From contig CAJXOS010000001.1 in NCBI GenBank assembly GCA_913057725.1, forward strand, positions 1-64,000: 64,000 bases of DNA, read 5' to 3'. Origin of the DNA: an uncultured Lewinella sp. Its GTDB lineage: Bacteria > Bacteroidota > Bacteroidia > Chitinophagales > Saprospiraceae. The notes beneath the pieces were generated by a model. That model was not told the origin of the DNA. It was given only the letters and a program-made list of their open reading frames with translations, and searched no databases. Of the stretch, positions 10,614 through 20,170 are shown one piece after another. Numbering within the stretch: the stretch's first letter is position 1; each line of letters starts with the position of its first letter. A program made the translations under genes and the position numbers.

Positions 10614-10878
10614 ACCTTGGACTGATGTGTCAGTAAAGGTTTAACACAACTCAAAAGGGAAGTTCTTCAGTAAATCCGGGGAATTGGCAGTAAGTGGATG
10701 TTGCGGCAGCAAGCCAGAACAAGCATTTGTAACGCCCATTCTGTTTCTATAACGGTAAAGATACACGAAATGCTGCAAGTGATCTTTATTCTCTGATTGG
10801 AAAACGCAGGGGAGAAGACAAAAATTATATGTTGATTCAAGTACAAGTAACTATCTTGGCAATCCAACACTTCCCTCC

Positions 10879-12066
10879 ATGGAAATAGACTTGGTAATTA
10901 AGGACGATGCATTAACAGCTGCGGTGCGAAGACGCACGGCGGAGCTAAGCCTTCAACACCAAGATTCTCGCCAATTATTGCACAATGATCAGTTGGCGGC
11001 CTATCTCGAACTTCATGTAGAACGGTTTGGCCAAAATGATGGCCTTAGTGAGGAAGACCGAAAGCTAGCCCGCATCGCTGCTTTATTCTATCCCATTGGA
11101 ATACAAATAGACTCAGCTAAGCCTGGCAATGCATTGGGTGCTATTATTCCACAGCTTATGACGGAACAACATTCGGAGACGTACAGCTCCGAAGTGCAAG
11201 GTATCCTGAGCGAAGTGTATCAAGGCGCACCCGCACATGCTGCCAGCAAATTATTGATGGATGCTTTAATCGGTACACATTGCAATGATGAGCCACATCG
11301 CTGGGCGGACATACGCCAATTGGAGCAGGATCTACATCAAGGACCACAAGATCGTCTGCAACAGGCTCAGGTGCGTATGCAAGAATTACTGAGTATCCGT
11401 TTTCATACCACTGCAGGAAGGGCCTACTGGCAAGAAAAGGTCGCGCAAGCGATTTTGACTCACAAGAAAAAACTAGAAAAGCTAAGCCGAGGTATTCCGG
11501 AAGAGGTTGACGAAGTACCTTTTGCTGGCCTAGAACCACAGCTCCCTGTCAGAGGGGCGCAAACTTATTTTCGGGCCGTTTACCGAAATCATATTAACCT
11601 GAGTGCTATCGCGGATAACAAGGCAAACATCATGATCAGTGTTAACTCTATTCTGATCAGTGTACTCATCACCTTTTTATCTTATCGAAATATAGCGGAG
11701 ACCCAGCCGGCAGTACTGCTGCCAGTAGTTATTTTCTTGGTAACCGGTCTAACCTCACTAATTTTTGCGGTGCTATCAGCACGCCCAAAAGTAACAAACA
11801 GTAATGCTGACAATATTCAAAACCCTACTACAGGTTTGGCATTCTTTGGCAGCTTTGTTCATTTGGATCGCGATGCTTTCACAGAAGCTGTAGATGACAT
11901 GTTTCAAAGTAGCAACCAGCTCTATACCAATATGGTGCAAGACTTGTATCATTTGGGAAAAGTGTTGGACAAAAAATATCGCTACCTCTCCATTGCCTAC
12001 AATATTTTTATGGTTGGCTTAATTGTAACTGTTGTACTGTTCCTTTTCACCTTATTTGCCTTTTAG
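10879..12066 (+). CDS. Pycsar-effector-like (PycTM-type) membrane protein with degenerate N-terminal HD-like domain
   Basis: C-terminal YFRAVYRNHINLSAIADNKANIMISVNSILISVLITFL..RNI..TQPAVLLPVVIFLVTGLTSLIFAVLSARPKV typical of PycTM family; N-terminus aligns by eye with HD phosphohydrolases but has AALFYPIG instead of AALFHDxG. Confidence 0.75.
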   Translation: MEIDLVIKDDALTAAVRRRTAELSLQHQDSRQLLHNDQLAAYLELHVERFGQNDGLSEEDRKLARIAALFYPIGIQIDSAKPGNALGAIIPQLMTEQHSETYSSEVQGILSEVYQGAPAHAASKLLMDALIGTHCNDEPHRWADIRQLEQDLHQGPQDRLQQAQVRMQELLSIRFHTTAGRAYWQEKVAQAILTHKKKLEKLSRGIPEEVDEVPFAGLEPQLPVRGAQTYFRAVYRNHINLSAIADNKANIMISVNSILISVLITFLSYRNIAETQPAVLLPVVIFLVTGLTSLIFAVLSARPKVTNSNADNIQNPTTGLAFFGSFVHLDRDAFTEAVDDMFQSSNQLYTNMVQDLYHLGKVLDKKYRYLSIAYNIFMVGLIVTVVLFLFTLFAF

Positions 12067-12077
12067 TCTTATTACCC

Positions 12078-13148
12078 ATGCAAGATCAAGCTGTAGAAGT
12101 TAGAAATGGTGAGGAGCTCGACAAGGAGCGACTGTCACACTATTTGCAACAACACGTCCCTGATTTTACTCACATTGAGAACATCAAGCAATTTCCTGGT
12201 GGTTTCTCAAATTTGACCTACCTCCTAGAGACCAACATAGGGGAGTGGGTTTTACGCCGTCCGCCGAAGGGCGCAAAGATTAAATCGGCTCACGATATGG
12301 GACGTGAGTATAGAGTCTTAGAAAGACTTCAGCCTATTTATGGACGAATTCCTGCACCTATCCACCTTTGCGAAAACGAGGAGGAACTTGGTTACACCTT
12401 CTACACGATGGAAAGGGTAAAGGGAATTATTCTCAGAAATAAACCGCCAAAAGGTCTAGATCTTTCGGCAGAGCGAATGCGGGCGATTTCCGAAGCTACA
12501 GTAGACAATTTAGCACTGCTGCATCAGATTGACATCAACACTACTTCTGTTGGTGATATTGGCAAGCCCGAAGGATATGTAGCACGGCAAGTGGCTGGTT
12601 GGATCAAACGTTATCGGAATGCACAAACCGATGACATCAAATCAATGGACGAAGTTGCGCAATGGATGGAGGCCAACCAACCTGCCGACGGCGCCCCGGG
12701 CCTGATTCACAACGACTACAAATACGACAATTTAGTTTTAGACCATAACGAGCCAGCTCGTATTCTGGCGGTGCTGGATTGGGAAATGGCCACGGTAGGG
12801 GATACCCGAATGGATTTGGGCACCACACTGGCGTATTGGACGGAGGCTAGCGAAGCTAAAGTCATGCAATTGGCCGCTGGAAACCTAACTTGGCTACCTG
12901 GCAATTTAAACAGGGCACAAGTCGTAGAACGGTACCAACAAACAACAGGCCAAGACCTCGGCCCAGTACTGTTTTACTATGTATATGGTGCCTTCAAGAT
13001 TGCTGTTATTGTGCAACAAATCTACCGGCGCTGGAAACAAGGACATAGTAAAGACCCTCGTTTCAGTCAACTCATTCATGCGGTTCATTACTTTGGTAAC
13101 CTGGCAAGTCTGGCTATCAATAAGAATCGTATCAGTGATTTATTATAG
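12078..13148 (+). CDS. Phosphotransferase family protein (APH/ACAD10-like kinase)
   Basis: FPGGFSNLTYLL, WVLRRPP, GLIHNDYKYDNLVLD, VLDWEMATVGDTRMDLG. Confidence 0.9.
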   Translation: MQDQAVEVRNGEELDKERLSHYLQQHVPDFTHIENIKQFPGGFSNLTYLLETNIGEWVLRRPPKGAKIKSAHDMGREYRVLERLQPIYGRIPAPIHLCENEEELGYTFYTMERVKGIILRNKPPKGLDLSAERMRAISEATVDNLALLHQIDINTTSVGDIGKPEGYVARQVAGWIKRYRNAQTDDIKSMDEVAQWMEANQPADGAPGLIHNDYKYDNLVLDHNEPARILAVLDWEMATVGDTRMDLGTTLAYWTEASEAKVMQLAAGNLTWLPGNLNRAQVVERYQQTTGQDLGPVLFYYVYGAFKIAVIVQQIYRRWKQGHSKDPRFSQLIHAVHYFGNLASLAINKNRISDLL

Positions 13149-13259
13149 GCTTAAGGCGTTAAAAAAACGCTAATAAGTCGAAGTTTATAAAATACTACAA
13201 TCGTCCAGCAACGTTTATAGCATACTTTAGAGAGTATCCGTGCTGAAAAACCTGTAGTG

Positions 13260-14711
13260 ATGCGTACCAAAACCTGCTTGTTTATTGTCTTGATCGCCAT
13301 TTGTTTTGCGGATTTAACCGCGCAGCAAAGTGAGACCCAATTGGCGTACATCAATCGTTATAAGGATATCGCCGTCCGAGAAATGGATCGGGCTGGTATT
13401 CCTGCTAGTATTAAACTAGCACAGGGTATCCTGGAGTCTAATTCTGGCCAGAGTGTACTTGCTCGTCGTGCTAACAATCACTTCGGCATCAAGTGTGGTG
13501 CAAACTGGGAAGGCGGCACTGTCTACCGGGAAGATGATGATTATGATGCAAATGGCAAATTGATAAAGAGTTGTTTCCGTTCTTATAAGAACAGTGATGC
13601 CTCTTATATCGCACACTCCGAATTCTTGCGTGACCCTCGCAAAGCATTTCGTTATGGCTTCCTTTTCCGTTTAGATCCTCGTGATTATCGTCGTTGGGCA
13701 CACGGTTTAAAGCAAGCTGGATATGCGACAAGTCCAACTTATCCAGAGAAGTTGATTTCAATTATTGAGCGTTATGAGCTCTTCCGTTATGACGATGCTA
13801 CATCAGTAGATGTTGACACCCCTGCAGATATCGTGGCTAGCGGAATTCTTGACAATAATGATGTCCGCTACGTGGTTGCCAATGATGGCGAAACACTAGA
13901 GGATATTGCCCGTCGGGTAAACATCAGTGTTCGCAACCTGATTAACTATAACGAAGAGTTAAAAGATGCTCAGCAAAATGTAGATCGGGGAGAGTGGGTA
14001 TACCTACAACCAAAGCGTAACAGCTATCGTGGTCGAGATCGATACCACACCGTTGTAGCAGGGGAAAGTCTCTTTGATATTTCGCAGAAATATGGCGTAA
14101 AGCTTAGTAAGCTTTTTAAGCGAAACCGACTATCATCTGGGCAAGAGCCTGCGGTAGGGGAAAGAATAAAACTCCGTGGCGGAAAGGTAAAGGACCGTCC
14201 TAAACTACAGCAAGAAGTAGAGGAAGAGCCAGCAGTGATATCAGATGACGCTCCTACCTTGCCAAATGGAGAAATTGATTTTGACGAGCCAATTGAAGAA
14301 GAGGATACCGTGCCGGCACCAACACCAAGTCCTGCTCCGCCAGCAAACCCAGTTATTGTTCAACCGGAGGCACCAGCAGGCGGTGATCAGCCAGAAGTAC
14401 CTATTATCATCATTGATCCTAATAGTGAGCCAGCTCCTCCTCCGTCAACAGAACCTACGCAGCCGACGAATCCGGCACCAGCGCCACCAAGCAATACAGA
14501 TCCTGCTCCAGTGATTACTCCAGGGCAGCCTCCTGCACCGACACCGCCGCCGCCAAGTTCAGGCGATGGCCCAGTTTATCATACTGTCGTAGGGGGAGAG
14601 ACACTATATGGAATTTCGCGCCGCTATAATACTACGGTAGATCAGCTAAAGGCCCTAAACGGCCTCACTACCAATACAATCCAAGCGGGAATGCAACTGC
14701 GAGTCCAGTAA
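13260..14711 (+). CDS. Glucosaminidase-domain protein with three LysM-like repeats
   Basis: IPASIKLAQGILESNSGQSVLARRANNHFGIKC; LysM-like repeats (YVVANDGETLEDIARRV, YHTVVAGESLFDISQKYGV, YHTVVGGETLYGISRRYNTTVDQLKALNGL); Pro-rich linker. Confidence 0.9.
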   Translation: MRTKTCLFIVLIAICFADLTAQQSETQLAYINRYKDIAVREMDRAGIPASIKLAQGILESNSGQSVLARRANNHFGIKCGANWEGGTVYREDDDYDANGKLIKSCFRSYKNSDASYIAHSEFLRDPRKAFRYGFLFRLDPRDYRRWAHGLKQAGYATSPTYPEKLISIIERYELFRYDDATSVDVDTPADIVASGILDNNDVRYVVANDGETLEDIARRVNISVRNLINYNEELKDAQQNVDRGEWVYLQPKRNSYRGRDRYHTVVAGESLFDISQKYGVKLSKLFKRNRLSSGQEPAVGERIKLRGGKVKDRPKLQQEVEEEPAVISDDAPTLPNGEIDFDEPIEEEDTVPAPTPSPAPPANPVIVQPEAPAGGDQPEVPIIIIDPNSEPAPPPSTEPTQPTNPAPAPPSNTDPAPVITPGQPPAPTPPPPSSGDGPVYHTVVGGETLYGISRRYNTTVDQLKALNGLTTNTIQAGMQLRVQ

Positions 14712-14778
14712 GGAGATAGTATATTTTGCTATGCGTGGGGGAAGGCTTATGTTTGTGTTCTGACTAGTCTATAACAGT

Positions 14779-15537
14779 ATGCAACTCAGAATACTACTTA
14801 TCATAAGCCTTCTTTCGTGTGGTCTAATGGCCCAGGCACAAGGCACTTATTTCGGCCTCAAAGGTGGGTTGACCGTTGGAACTCAGCAATGGAATTCCTT
14901 CGATCGGGATCCCTTAATTGCTTACCACGGAATTCTATCTATTGAGAGTTTTCCCGAACAAGGTAGATTCTCTTTGTTCGCACAAGCAGGTTATCATCTA
15001 AAGGGTAGTGCTATCCGCCAGAGTCTATTTGGCAACCCGTTCAATTCTAGCTTTGTTTCTTTTCCTGCTCAGCGTTTTGAATTTCAAAATATCAGCCTCT
15101 CTGTAGGTGCTAAGCAAGTAATAAGCGAAGTGGGTAGCGGGCAACTGTACTATATGTTCGGTATCCGTGGTGACTACACTATTGACACGAACCTAGATGA
15201 GTACGAGCGCTTCGTAGAGCGCAATCAGATTACTGCTGGCATCTATCCACTGGATGTCTATTTCACAGGCGAAACCTTATTAGGCGTAAGAAGGTTAAAT
15301 TATGGTTTCCTTGCCGGCGGTGGTCTCAACTTTCCGTTTTCTGAATATGTTGAAGGACTAATTGAATTTACCGTCAACCCAGACTTTTCACTACAATACG
15401 AACAACCAGCAATTCCCAACGTTATTGACCCAATTACAGGGCAAAACAGAACGTTGCCGGAGCGCAAGATTCGCAACCTAACTTTCGAAATCACAGTAGG
15501 TGCTCGATTCTTGCGAAAGGTTGAATACATAGACTAG
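14779..15537 (+). CDS. Outer membrane beta-barrel protein (PorT-like fold)
   Basis: Signal peptide then [15 protein letters not shown] and alternating beta-strand pattern; upstream of lptB. Confidence 0.55.
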   Translation: MQLRILLIISLLSCGLMAQAQGTYFGLKGGLTVGTQQWNSFDRDPLIAYHGILSIESFPEQGRFSLFAQAGYHLKGSAIRQSLFGNPFNSSFVSFPAQRFEFQNISLSVGAKQVISEVGSGQLYYMFGIRGDYTIDTNLDEYERFVERNQITAGIYPLDVYFTGETLLGVRRLNYGFLAGGGLNFPFSEYVEGLIEFTVNPDFSLQYEQPAIPNVIDPITGQNRTLPERKIRNLTFEITVGARFLRKVEYID

Positions 15538-15544
15538 CGATTAC

Positions 15545-16294
15545 ATGATACTCAGAAGCGAAAACCTGGTCAAAATTTATGGCCGACGCAAAGTCGTAAG
15601 AGAGGTCTCACTACAAGTACACCAAGGTGAGATCGTGGGTCTACTAGGGCCTAACGGAGCTGGTAAAACTACCACCTTCTATATGACAGTGGGTTTTATT
15701 AAACCTAACGAAGGCCGGGTTTTCCTAAACGATGAAGACATCACCGATTTGCCGATGTATCAACGTGCTCGTAGAGGAATCGGTTATTTACCACAAGAGC
15801 CTTCCGTATTTCGCAAGTTGAGCGTGGAAGACAACATCAAGGCAGTGCTTGAGATGACCGCCTTGAGCAAAAGCGAGCAGCGCGACAAACTGGAGTCGTT
15901 GATTGATGAGTTTAGCTTAGAAAAAGTACGCAAGTCTTTCGGTGACACCCTTTCAGGGGGTGAGCGGCGGCGTACTGAAATTGCCAGAGCATTGGCCACT
16001 AACCCTAAATTTATCCTACTTGATGAGCCTTTTGCGGGTATCGACCCCATTGCCGTAGAGGACATCCAGTACATTGTAGCTAAGCTTAAAACCAAGAACA
16101 TCGGTATTCTCATCACGGACCACAATGTACAGGAGACCCTGAGTATTACCGATCGGGCATACCTCATGTTTGAAGGAAGTATCCTAAAGGCAGGAACAGC
16201 TGAAGAATTAGCAGCAGATGAAGTCGTTCGAAAGGTTTACTTAGGTAAGCACTTCGAATTGCGTCGGAAGGTCATTGATGTAAACGAGCGCTAA
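15545..16294 (+). CDS. lptB: LPS export ABC transporter ATP-binding protein LptB
   Basis: [82 protein letters not shown]. Confidence 0.96.
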   Translation: MILRSENLVKIYGRRKVVREVSLQVHQGEIVGLLGPNGAGKTTTFYMTVGFIKPNEGRVFLNDEDITDLPMYQRARRGIGYLPQEPSVFRKLSVEDNIKAVLEMTALSKSEQRDKLESLIDEFSLEKVRKSFGDTLSGGERRRTEIARALATNPKFILLDEPFAGIDPIAVEDIQYIVAKLKTKNIGILITDHNVQETLSITDRAYLMFEGSILKAGTAEELAADEVVRKVYLGKHFELRRKVIDVNER

Positions 16295-16569
16295 TGAAGT
16301 TATTCCGCTTAACCATATTAGCTCTTATTATTATCAGTTTAAGCTTAAGTGCTTGCGGCTCTAAAGACACCGCTGTTAATTTACGCTTAACGCCCACCGA
16401 ACGTAATCGAATCGATACTATATACACTGCTCGCCTTGATAGTCTTCGTCCGATCTGGGATAGCTTGTGCGAGATCAATTATCCCGGCATAGTTGAGCAG
16501 GCAGTAGATAGTATCGTGCAACAGCGTTTGGAGGAAGAGGCACGCCTCCGAGCCCGAATCACCGATTAA
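16294..16569 (+). CDS. Small hypothetical lipoprotein
   Basis: [24 protein letters not shown] lipobox; start overlaps lptB stop. Confidence 0.7.
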   Translation: MKLFRLTILALIIISLSLSACGSKDTAVNLRLTPTERNRIDTIYTARLDSLRPIWDSLCEINYPGIVEQAVDSIVQQRLEEEARLRARITD

Positions 16570-16935
16570 TTGACTATGCGGATCCTACTTATTTCCATAT
16601 TACTGATCTTCTGTTCTTGTGAAAGTGCTACACACGTAGACATTGACGCAGTCATTGAGGAAAAAGTACAGGAACGCCTTAATGAGTTTCAGAGAGTTGT
16701 TATGCAGCGTTGCCGTGATCGTGCAATGGCAGAGGCAGGAGATTTGGCTGATTCCATCATCATAGAACAAGCTCGACGCTTACGTGATACCACTGCCCGC
16801 CCAATAAAGCCGCTGCGCCCAGATCAACCGGAACTTAAAACGTTGGAAGACAGTCTTGAGTTAGCTCCGCTTTTTGATACTACGCTCAATCTTCCACCGG
16901 TTAAAGAAAAGGAGTTGAAGTCTAGAGGGAACTAG
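16570..16935 (+). CDS. Small hypothetical lipoprotein
   Basis: MTMRILLISILLIFCSCESA lipobox; abuts preceding lipoprotein gene. Confidence 0.7.
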   Translation: MTMRILLISILLIFCSCESATHVDIDAVIEEKVQERLNEFQRVVMQRCRDRAMAEAGDLADSIIIEQARRLRDTTARPIKPLRPDQPELKTLEDSLELAPLFDTTLNLPPVKEKELKSRGN

Positions 16936-16938
16936 CCC

Positions 16939-17295
16939 TTAATCAATAACTCGCATGCCCAGCCAAATAGCGATCAAACCAAACGCCAGACTCATCATCA
17001 GATAGGTAAATGCAGAAAGATAGTCTGCTTGCCGGAGCATTTGAACCAGTTCATTAGAAAAGGTGGAAAAGGTGGAAAACCCTCCACAGAAACCCGTCAT
17101 TAATAAGAGACGCATCTCGACACTGAGGCTCTGCTTAGACGCCCAACCCACCAGTACTCCCAGTATAATACAGGCCAAGCCATTTGCTAACAAGGTTCCC
17201 CAAGGATATTCTCCGCTACGATTTAACCATTGCCCCAAGCCAAATCGGCAAAGGCTCCCAATACCTCCTCCTACAAAAACCCAAAAGTAGGTCAT
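16939..17295 (-). CDS. crcB: Fluoride efflux transporter CrcB/Fluc
   Basis: GGGIGSLCRFGLGQWLN, WGTLLANGLACIILGVL, TGFCGGFSTFSTFSNE. Confidence 0.94.
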   Translation of the reverse strand: MTYFWVFVGGGIGSLCRFGLGQWLNRSGEYPWGTLLANGLACIILGVLVGWASKQSLSVEMRLLLMTGFCGGFSTFSTFSNELVQMLRQADYLSAFTYLMMSLAFGLIAIWLGMRVID

Positions 17296-18218
17296 ATAGT
17301 CGCTTTTATATTTCGGAGCGCTACTGCAATTCCTGCGGCTAAGCGAGCATTATTCATAACGAGCTCGATATTAGAAACCAAACTTCTGCCTTCTGTGAGT
17401 TCTTTAATTTTGGCAAGCAAATAAGGAGTAACTGCTTTTCCTTTGACACCTTCAGAAGCCGCTAAGGCCAACGCCTTTTCTATAGTGGCATTTAAATAGG
17501 TTGGATCCATGCTGAATTCTTCCGGGACCGGATTTGCAACAATGGCTCCACCACAAAGCCCTAACTCCCACTTAATGTGCAACATCTCAGCAATAGCCTC
17601 TGCCGAATCCATTCGTGCATCGACCGATAAGCCGCTTTGACGAGTGTAAAAGGCAGGAAACTCTTCCGTTTGATACCCGAGCACTGGTACGCCAAAGGTT
17701 TCTAAATATTCCAGCGTTAACGGCAGATCTAAAATGGATTTAGCTCCTGCGCAAACGACTGCCACTTTAGTCTGCGCCAACTCCTGAAGATCTGCTGAGA
17801 TATCAAAATCTTGAGCTCCGCCACGGTGTACTCCACCTATGCCCCCCGTAGCGAAAACAGGTATTCCCGCAGCAGCAGCAACAATCATAGTAGCAGCTAC
17901 CGTAGTAGCGCCTAATTGCTTCCTTTGTATCAAAAGTGGGATATCTCTCCGGCTGGCTTTCGTCACTGATAATCCGCTGCGGCCAAGTAACTCCAGCTGA
18001 TCCGTTGTTAGGCCCGCTTGCATTTTGCCATCCATTATGGCAATGGTAGCAGGTATCGCACCAGCCTCTCGGATGGTTTGCTCAACCTGCAGTGCCGTTT
18101 CCACATTTTCTGGATAAGGCATACCATGAGATATAATCGTAGACTCCAGCGCTACAACTGCTTCGCCAGCTTCCAAGGCGGAGGCAACCTCCGGACTTAA
18201 TCTGAGATAAGGATTCAT
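17292..18218 (-). CDS. psuG: Pseudouridine-5'-phosphate glycosidase
   Basis: VVALESTIISHGMPYPENVETA, FATGGIGGVHRG, VVCAGAKSILDLPLTLEYLETFGVPVLGY, PYLLAKIKELTEGRSLVSNIELVMNNARLAA; ATG at 18218. Confidence 0.95.
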   Translation of the reverse strand: MNPYLRLSPEVASALEAGEAVVALESTIISHGMPYPENVETALQVEQTIREAGAIPATIAIMDGKMQAGLTTDQLELLGRSGLSVTKASRRDIPLLIQRKQLGATTVAATMIVAAAAGIPVFATGGIGGVHRGGAQDFDISADLQELAQTKVAVVCAGAKSILDLPLTLEYLETFGVPVLGYQTEEFPAFYTRQSGLSVDARMDSAEAIAEMLHIKWELGLCGGAIVANPVPEEFSMDPTYLNATIEKALALAASEGVKGKAVTPYLLAKIKELTEGRSLVSNIELVMNNARLAAGIAVALRNIKATI

Positions 18219-18225
18219 AATCGTA

Positions 18226-19149
18226 TTAACAGAACTTCCGAATATATTCAAGTAAGGTGGCTTCCGACAGGTCAGGACTCGTAGCCAATTCCGATCGAAC
18301 CGCAATAGTAGAGGCCGCTAATCCGGCCCGACAACAGTCTTCTAAAGACCACCTCCGGCGGCTTGCCCACAAAAGGCCCGCATGGAATGCATCTCCAGCA
18401 CCAGTCGTGTTAGCTACTTTCACCTTAGCTGCAGCCAGGTGAACAGAGTTTTCTTGATCCGCTGCAAATGCCCCTTGGCTACCAAGCGTTATAAAGACTC
18501 GCTGAACGCCTTGATCCAATAATTTAGCAGCCGCTTTCTTCATATCCTCGAGATTCAATACTCGACCACCCGTTAATATCTCAGCCTGTCGACGATTGGC
18601 TTTAATCGTATGAAATCGTCCAATATGAGGTTGCACCCGGGCTGCCAGATGACTGGAAACAGGATCAAGGTAAATGGGTATTTCCCATTCCTGTGTCAAC
18701 AACCAATCGATTGCCTCCGGTGGCATATTTGTTTCTAAACATAGAGCCTCCGATTGCTCCATTGCCTCCTTTTGTTGCTCTAGATAATCGGCCGAAAGTA
18801 CAGACAAAACCGACAAGTCAGCTATGCCGGCGTAAAGGTCTTTTCGTTCATCTAGTACCGCCAAGTGAATTGCTCCTTTGTGACCATTGGCCAATATGCT
18901 ATGCCGCACGCCAATATTTAGATCTTGACAATTTTGCAGCAACGCACGGCCGTCTTTGTCATCTCCAAAAGCTGCAACCAATTCTACGTTTAGCCCCAGG
19001 CGAACTAAATTCTCTGCAAGATTACGTCCTACACCGCCCGGCGCTTTAGTGACAACTCCAGGAACAGAATCTGTTGGCAGTGGTCTTCCTAACGGAAATC
19101 CCATCATATCCGTAATAGCAGCACCTAAGACAAAAATTGGTTTGCTCAT
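18226..19149 (-). CDS. psuK: PfkB-family carbohydrate kinase, likely pseudouridine kinase
   Basis: PGGVGRNLAENLVRLG and TGAGDAFHAGLLWA PfkB signatures; adjacent to psuG; ATG at 19149. Confidence 0.85.
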   Translation of the reverse strand: MSKPIFVLGAAITDMMGFPLGRPLPTDSVPGVVTKAPGGVGRNLAENLVRLGLNVELVAAFGDDKDGRALLQNCQDLNIGVRHSILANGHKGAIHLAVLDERKDLYAGIADLSVLSVLSADYLEQQKEAMEQSEALCLETNMPPEAIDWLLTQEWEIPIYLDPVSSHLAARVQPHIGRFHTIKANRRQAEILTGGRVLNLEDMKKAAAKLLDQGVQRVFITLGSQGAFAADQENSVHLAAAKVKVANTTGAGDAFHAGLLWASRRRWSLEDCCRAGLAASTIAVRSELATSPDLSEATLLEYIRKFC

Positions 19150-19242
19150 GCGTGATAGGTCTTTGGTTTTGGGGTAAAATCTCTCCTTCAAATGTACTAC
19201 ACAAGCGGTACTTTTGTACAGATCGATCAAACTTATTCTAGT

Positions 19243-20055
19243 ATGCCTGTTCCTTTTTCTGAACTCTTTGGCGCGCAAAAGCCGTTGATTGCTATGATTC
19301 ACGTCCCTGCACTGCCTGGTACTCCAGCCTATGAAGGAAACTGGCAAAAGGTTTTGCAAAAAGTTCGAGAGGAAGCGGACCTCCTCAGATCTGCGGGTGT
19401 AGATGCTTTAATGTTGGAGAACATGCACGACACCCCTTATCTCAATCGTACGGTAGGTCCGGAAATTGTGAGTGGGATGACGGCAGCAGCTATTGCCGTT
19501 AGAGGCGTTGCACCTGACTTACCCTGCGGCATACAAGTTTTGGCAGGTGCCAATCAGGCTGCGCTAGCGGTGGCGCTGGCCGCCGATTGTCAGTTTATTA
19601 GAGCCGAAGGATTCGTCTTTGGTCATCTGGCAGATGAAGGCTGGATGAACAGTGATGCTGGAGCACTGCTACGATACCGGAAATCAATCAATGCCGAACA
19701 TATCAGTGTCTATACCGACATTAAGAAGAAGCACAGCTCCCATACCATTAGTTCTGATGTAGACTTGGGTGAGACGGCCAAAGCGGCTCATTTCTTTAAA
19801 TCAAATGGTTTAATCGTCACCGGTACAGCAACTGGAAGCCAAGCTGAAATATCAGACCTGAGGGCGGTTAAAGAAGCTTGTCCTGACTTACCAGTCCTGG
19901 TTGGAAGTGGCATAACGGCGGATAATGCCTCCGAATACAAAGAAGTTGCTGATGGCGTTATTGTAGGTTCCTTCCTTAAGGAGAGTGGGCATTGGATGAA
20001 TGAGTTGTCTACGGTGCGTGTTCAGCAGTTGGTTTCAAGATGGAATAATAGCTAG
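19243..20055 (+). CDS. BtpA/SgcQ family TIM-barrel protein
   Basis: LIAMIHVPALPGTPAYEG, DALMLENMHDTPYL, CGIQVLAGANQAALAVALA, FIRAEGFVFGHLADEGW. Confidence 0.88.
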   Translation: MPVPFSELFGAQKPLIAMIHVPALPGTPAYEGNWQKVLQKVREEADLLRSAGVDALMLENMHDTPYLNRTVGPEIVSGMTAAAIAVRGVAPDLPCGIQVLAGANQAALAVALAADCQFIRAEGFVFGHLADEGWMNSDAGALLRYRKSINAEHISVYTDIKKKHSSHTISSDVDLGETAKAAHFFKSNGLIVTGTATGSQAEISDLRAVKEACPDLPVLVGSGITADNASEYKEVADGVIVGSFLKESGHWMNELSTVRVQQLVSRWNNS

Positions 20056-20092
20056 CAACCTAATTTTTCTACATCAACTTAGTCCATTACTG

Positions 20093-20100
20093 TATTTTTG
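20093..20100 (+). promoter_or_regulatory. Candidate -7 promoter element TATTTTTG
   Basis: Matches TAnnTTTG, 71 nt upstream of the following ATG. Confidence 0.4.
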
Positions 20101-20170
20101 TTTTAGTGTTGAGCTAATATATTAGCTTGGAATTCTCTCTCTTTTCGATTTTTTATTCAATTGCGCTCTT

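Noticed and set aside
11156-11539. 127-aa - strand ORF inside the PycTM-like gene
   Set aside because: Antisense ORF with no recognisable domain, lies over a clear coding frame.
14245-14514. 89-aa out-of-frame ORF in the LysM protein
   Set aside because: Gln/Leu-rich shadow of the proline-rich linker in the real frame.
15784-16167. 127-aa - strand ORF inside lptB
   Set aside because: Fully antisense to LptB signature motifs.
19150-19242. Fluoride riboswitch for the psuK-psuG-crcB operon
   Set aside because: The short divergent region shows no recognisable crcB-motif architecture, and none seen directly before crcB, which overlaps psuG.
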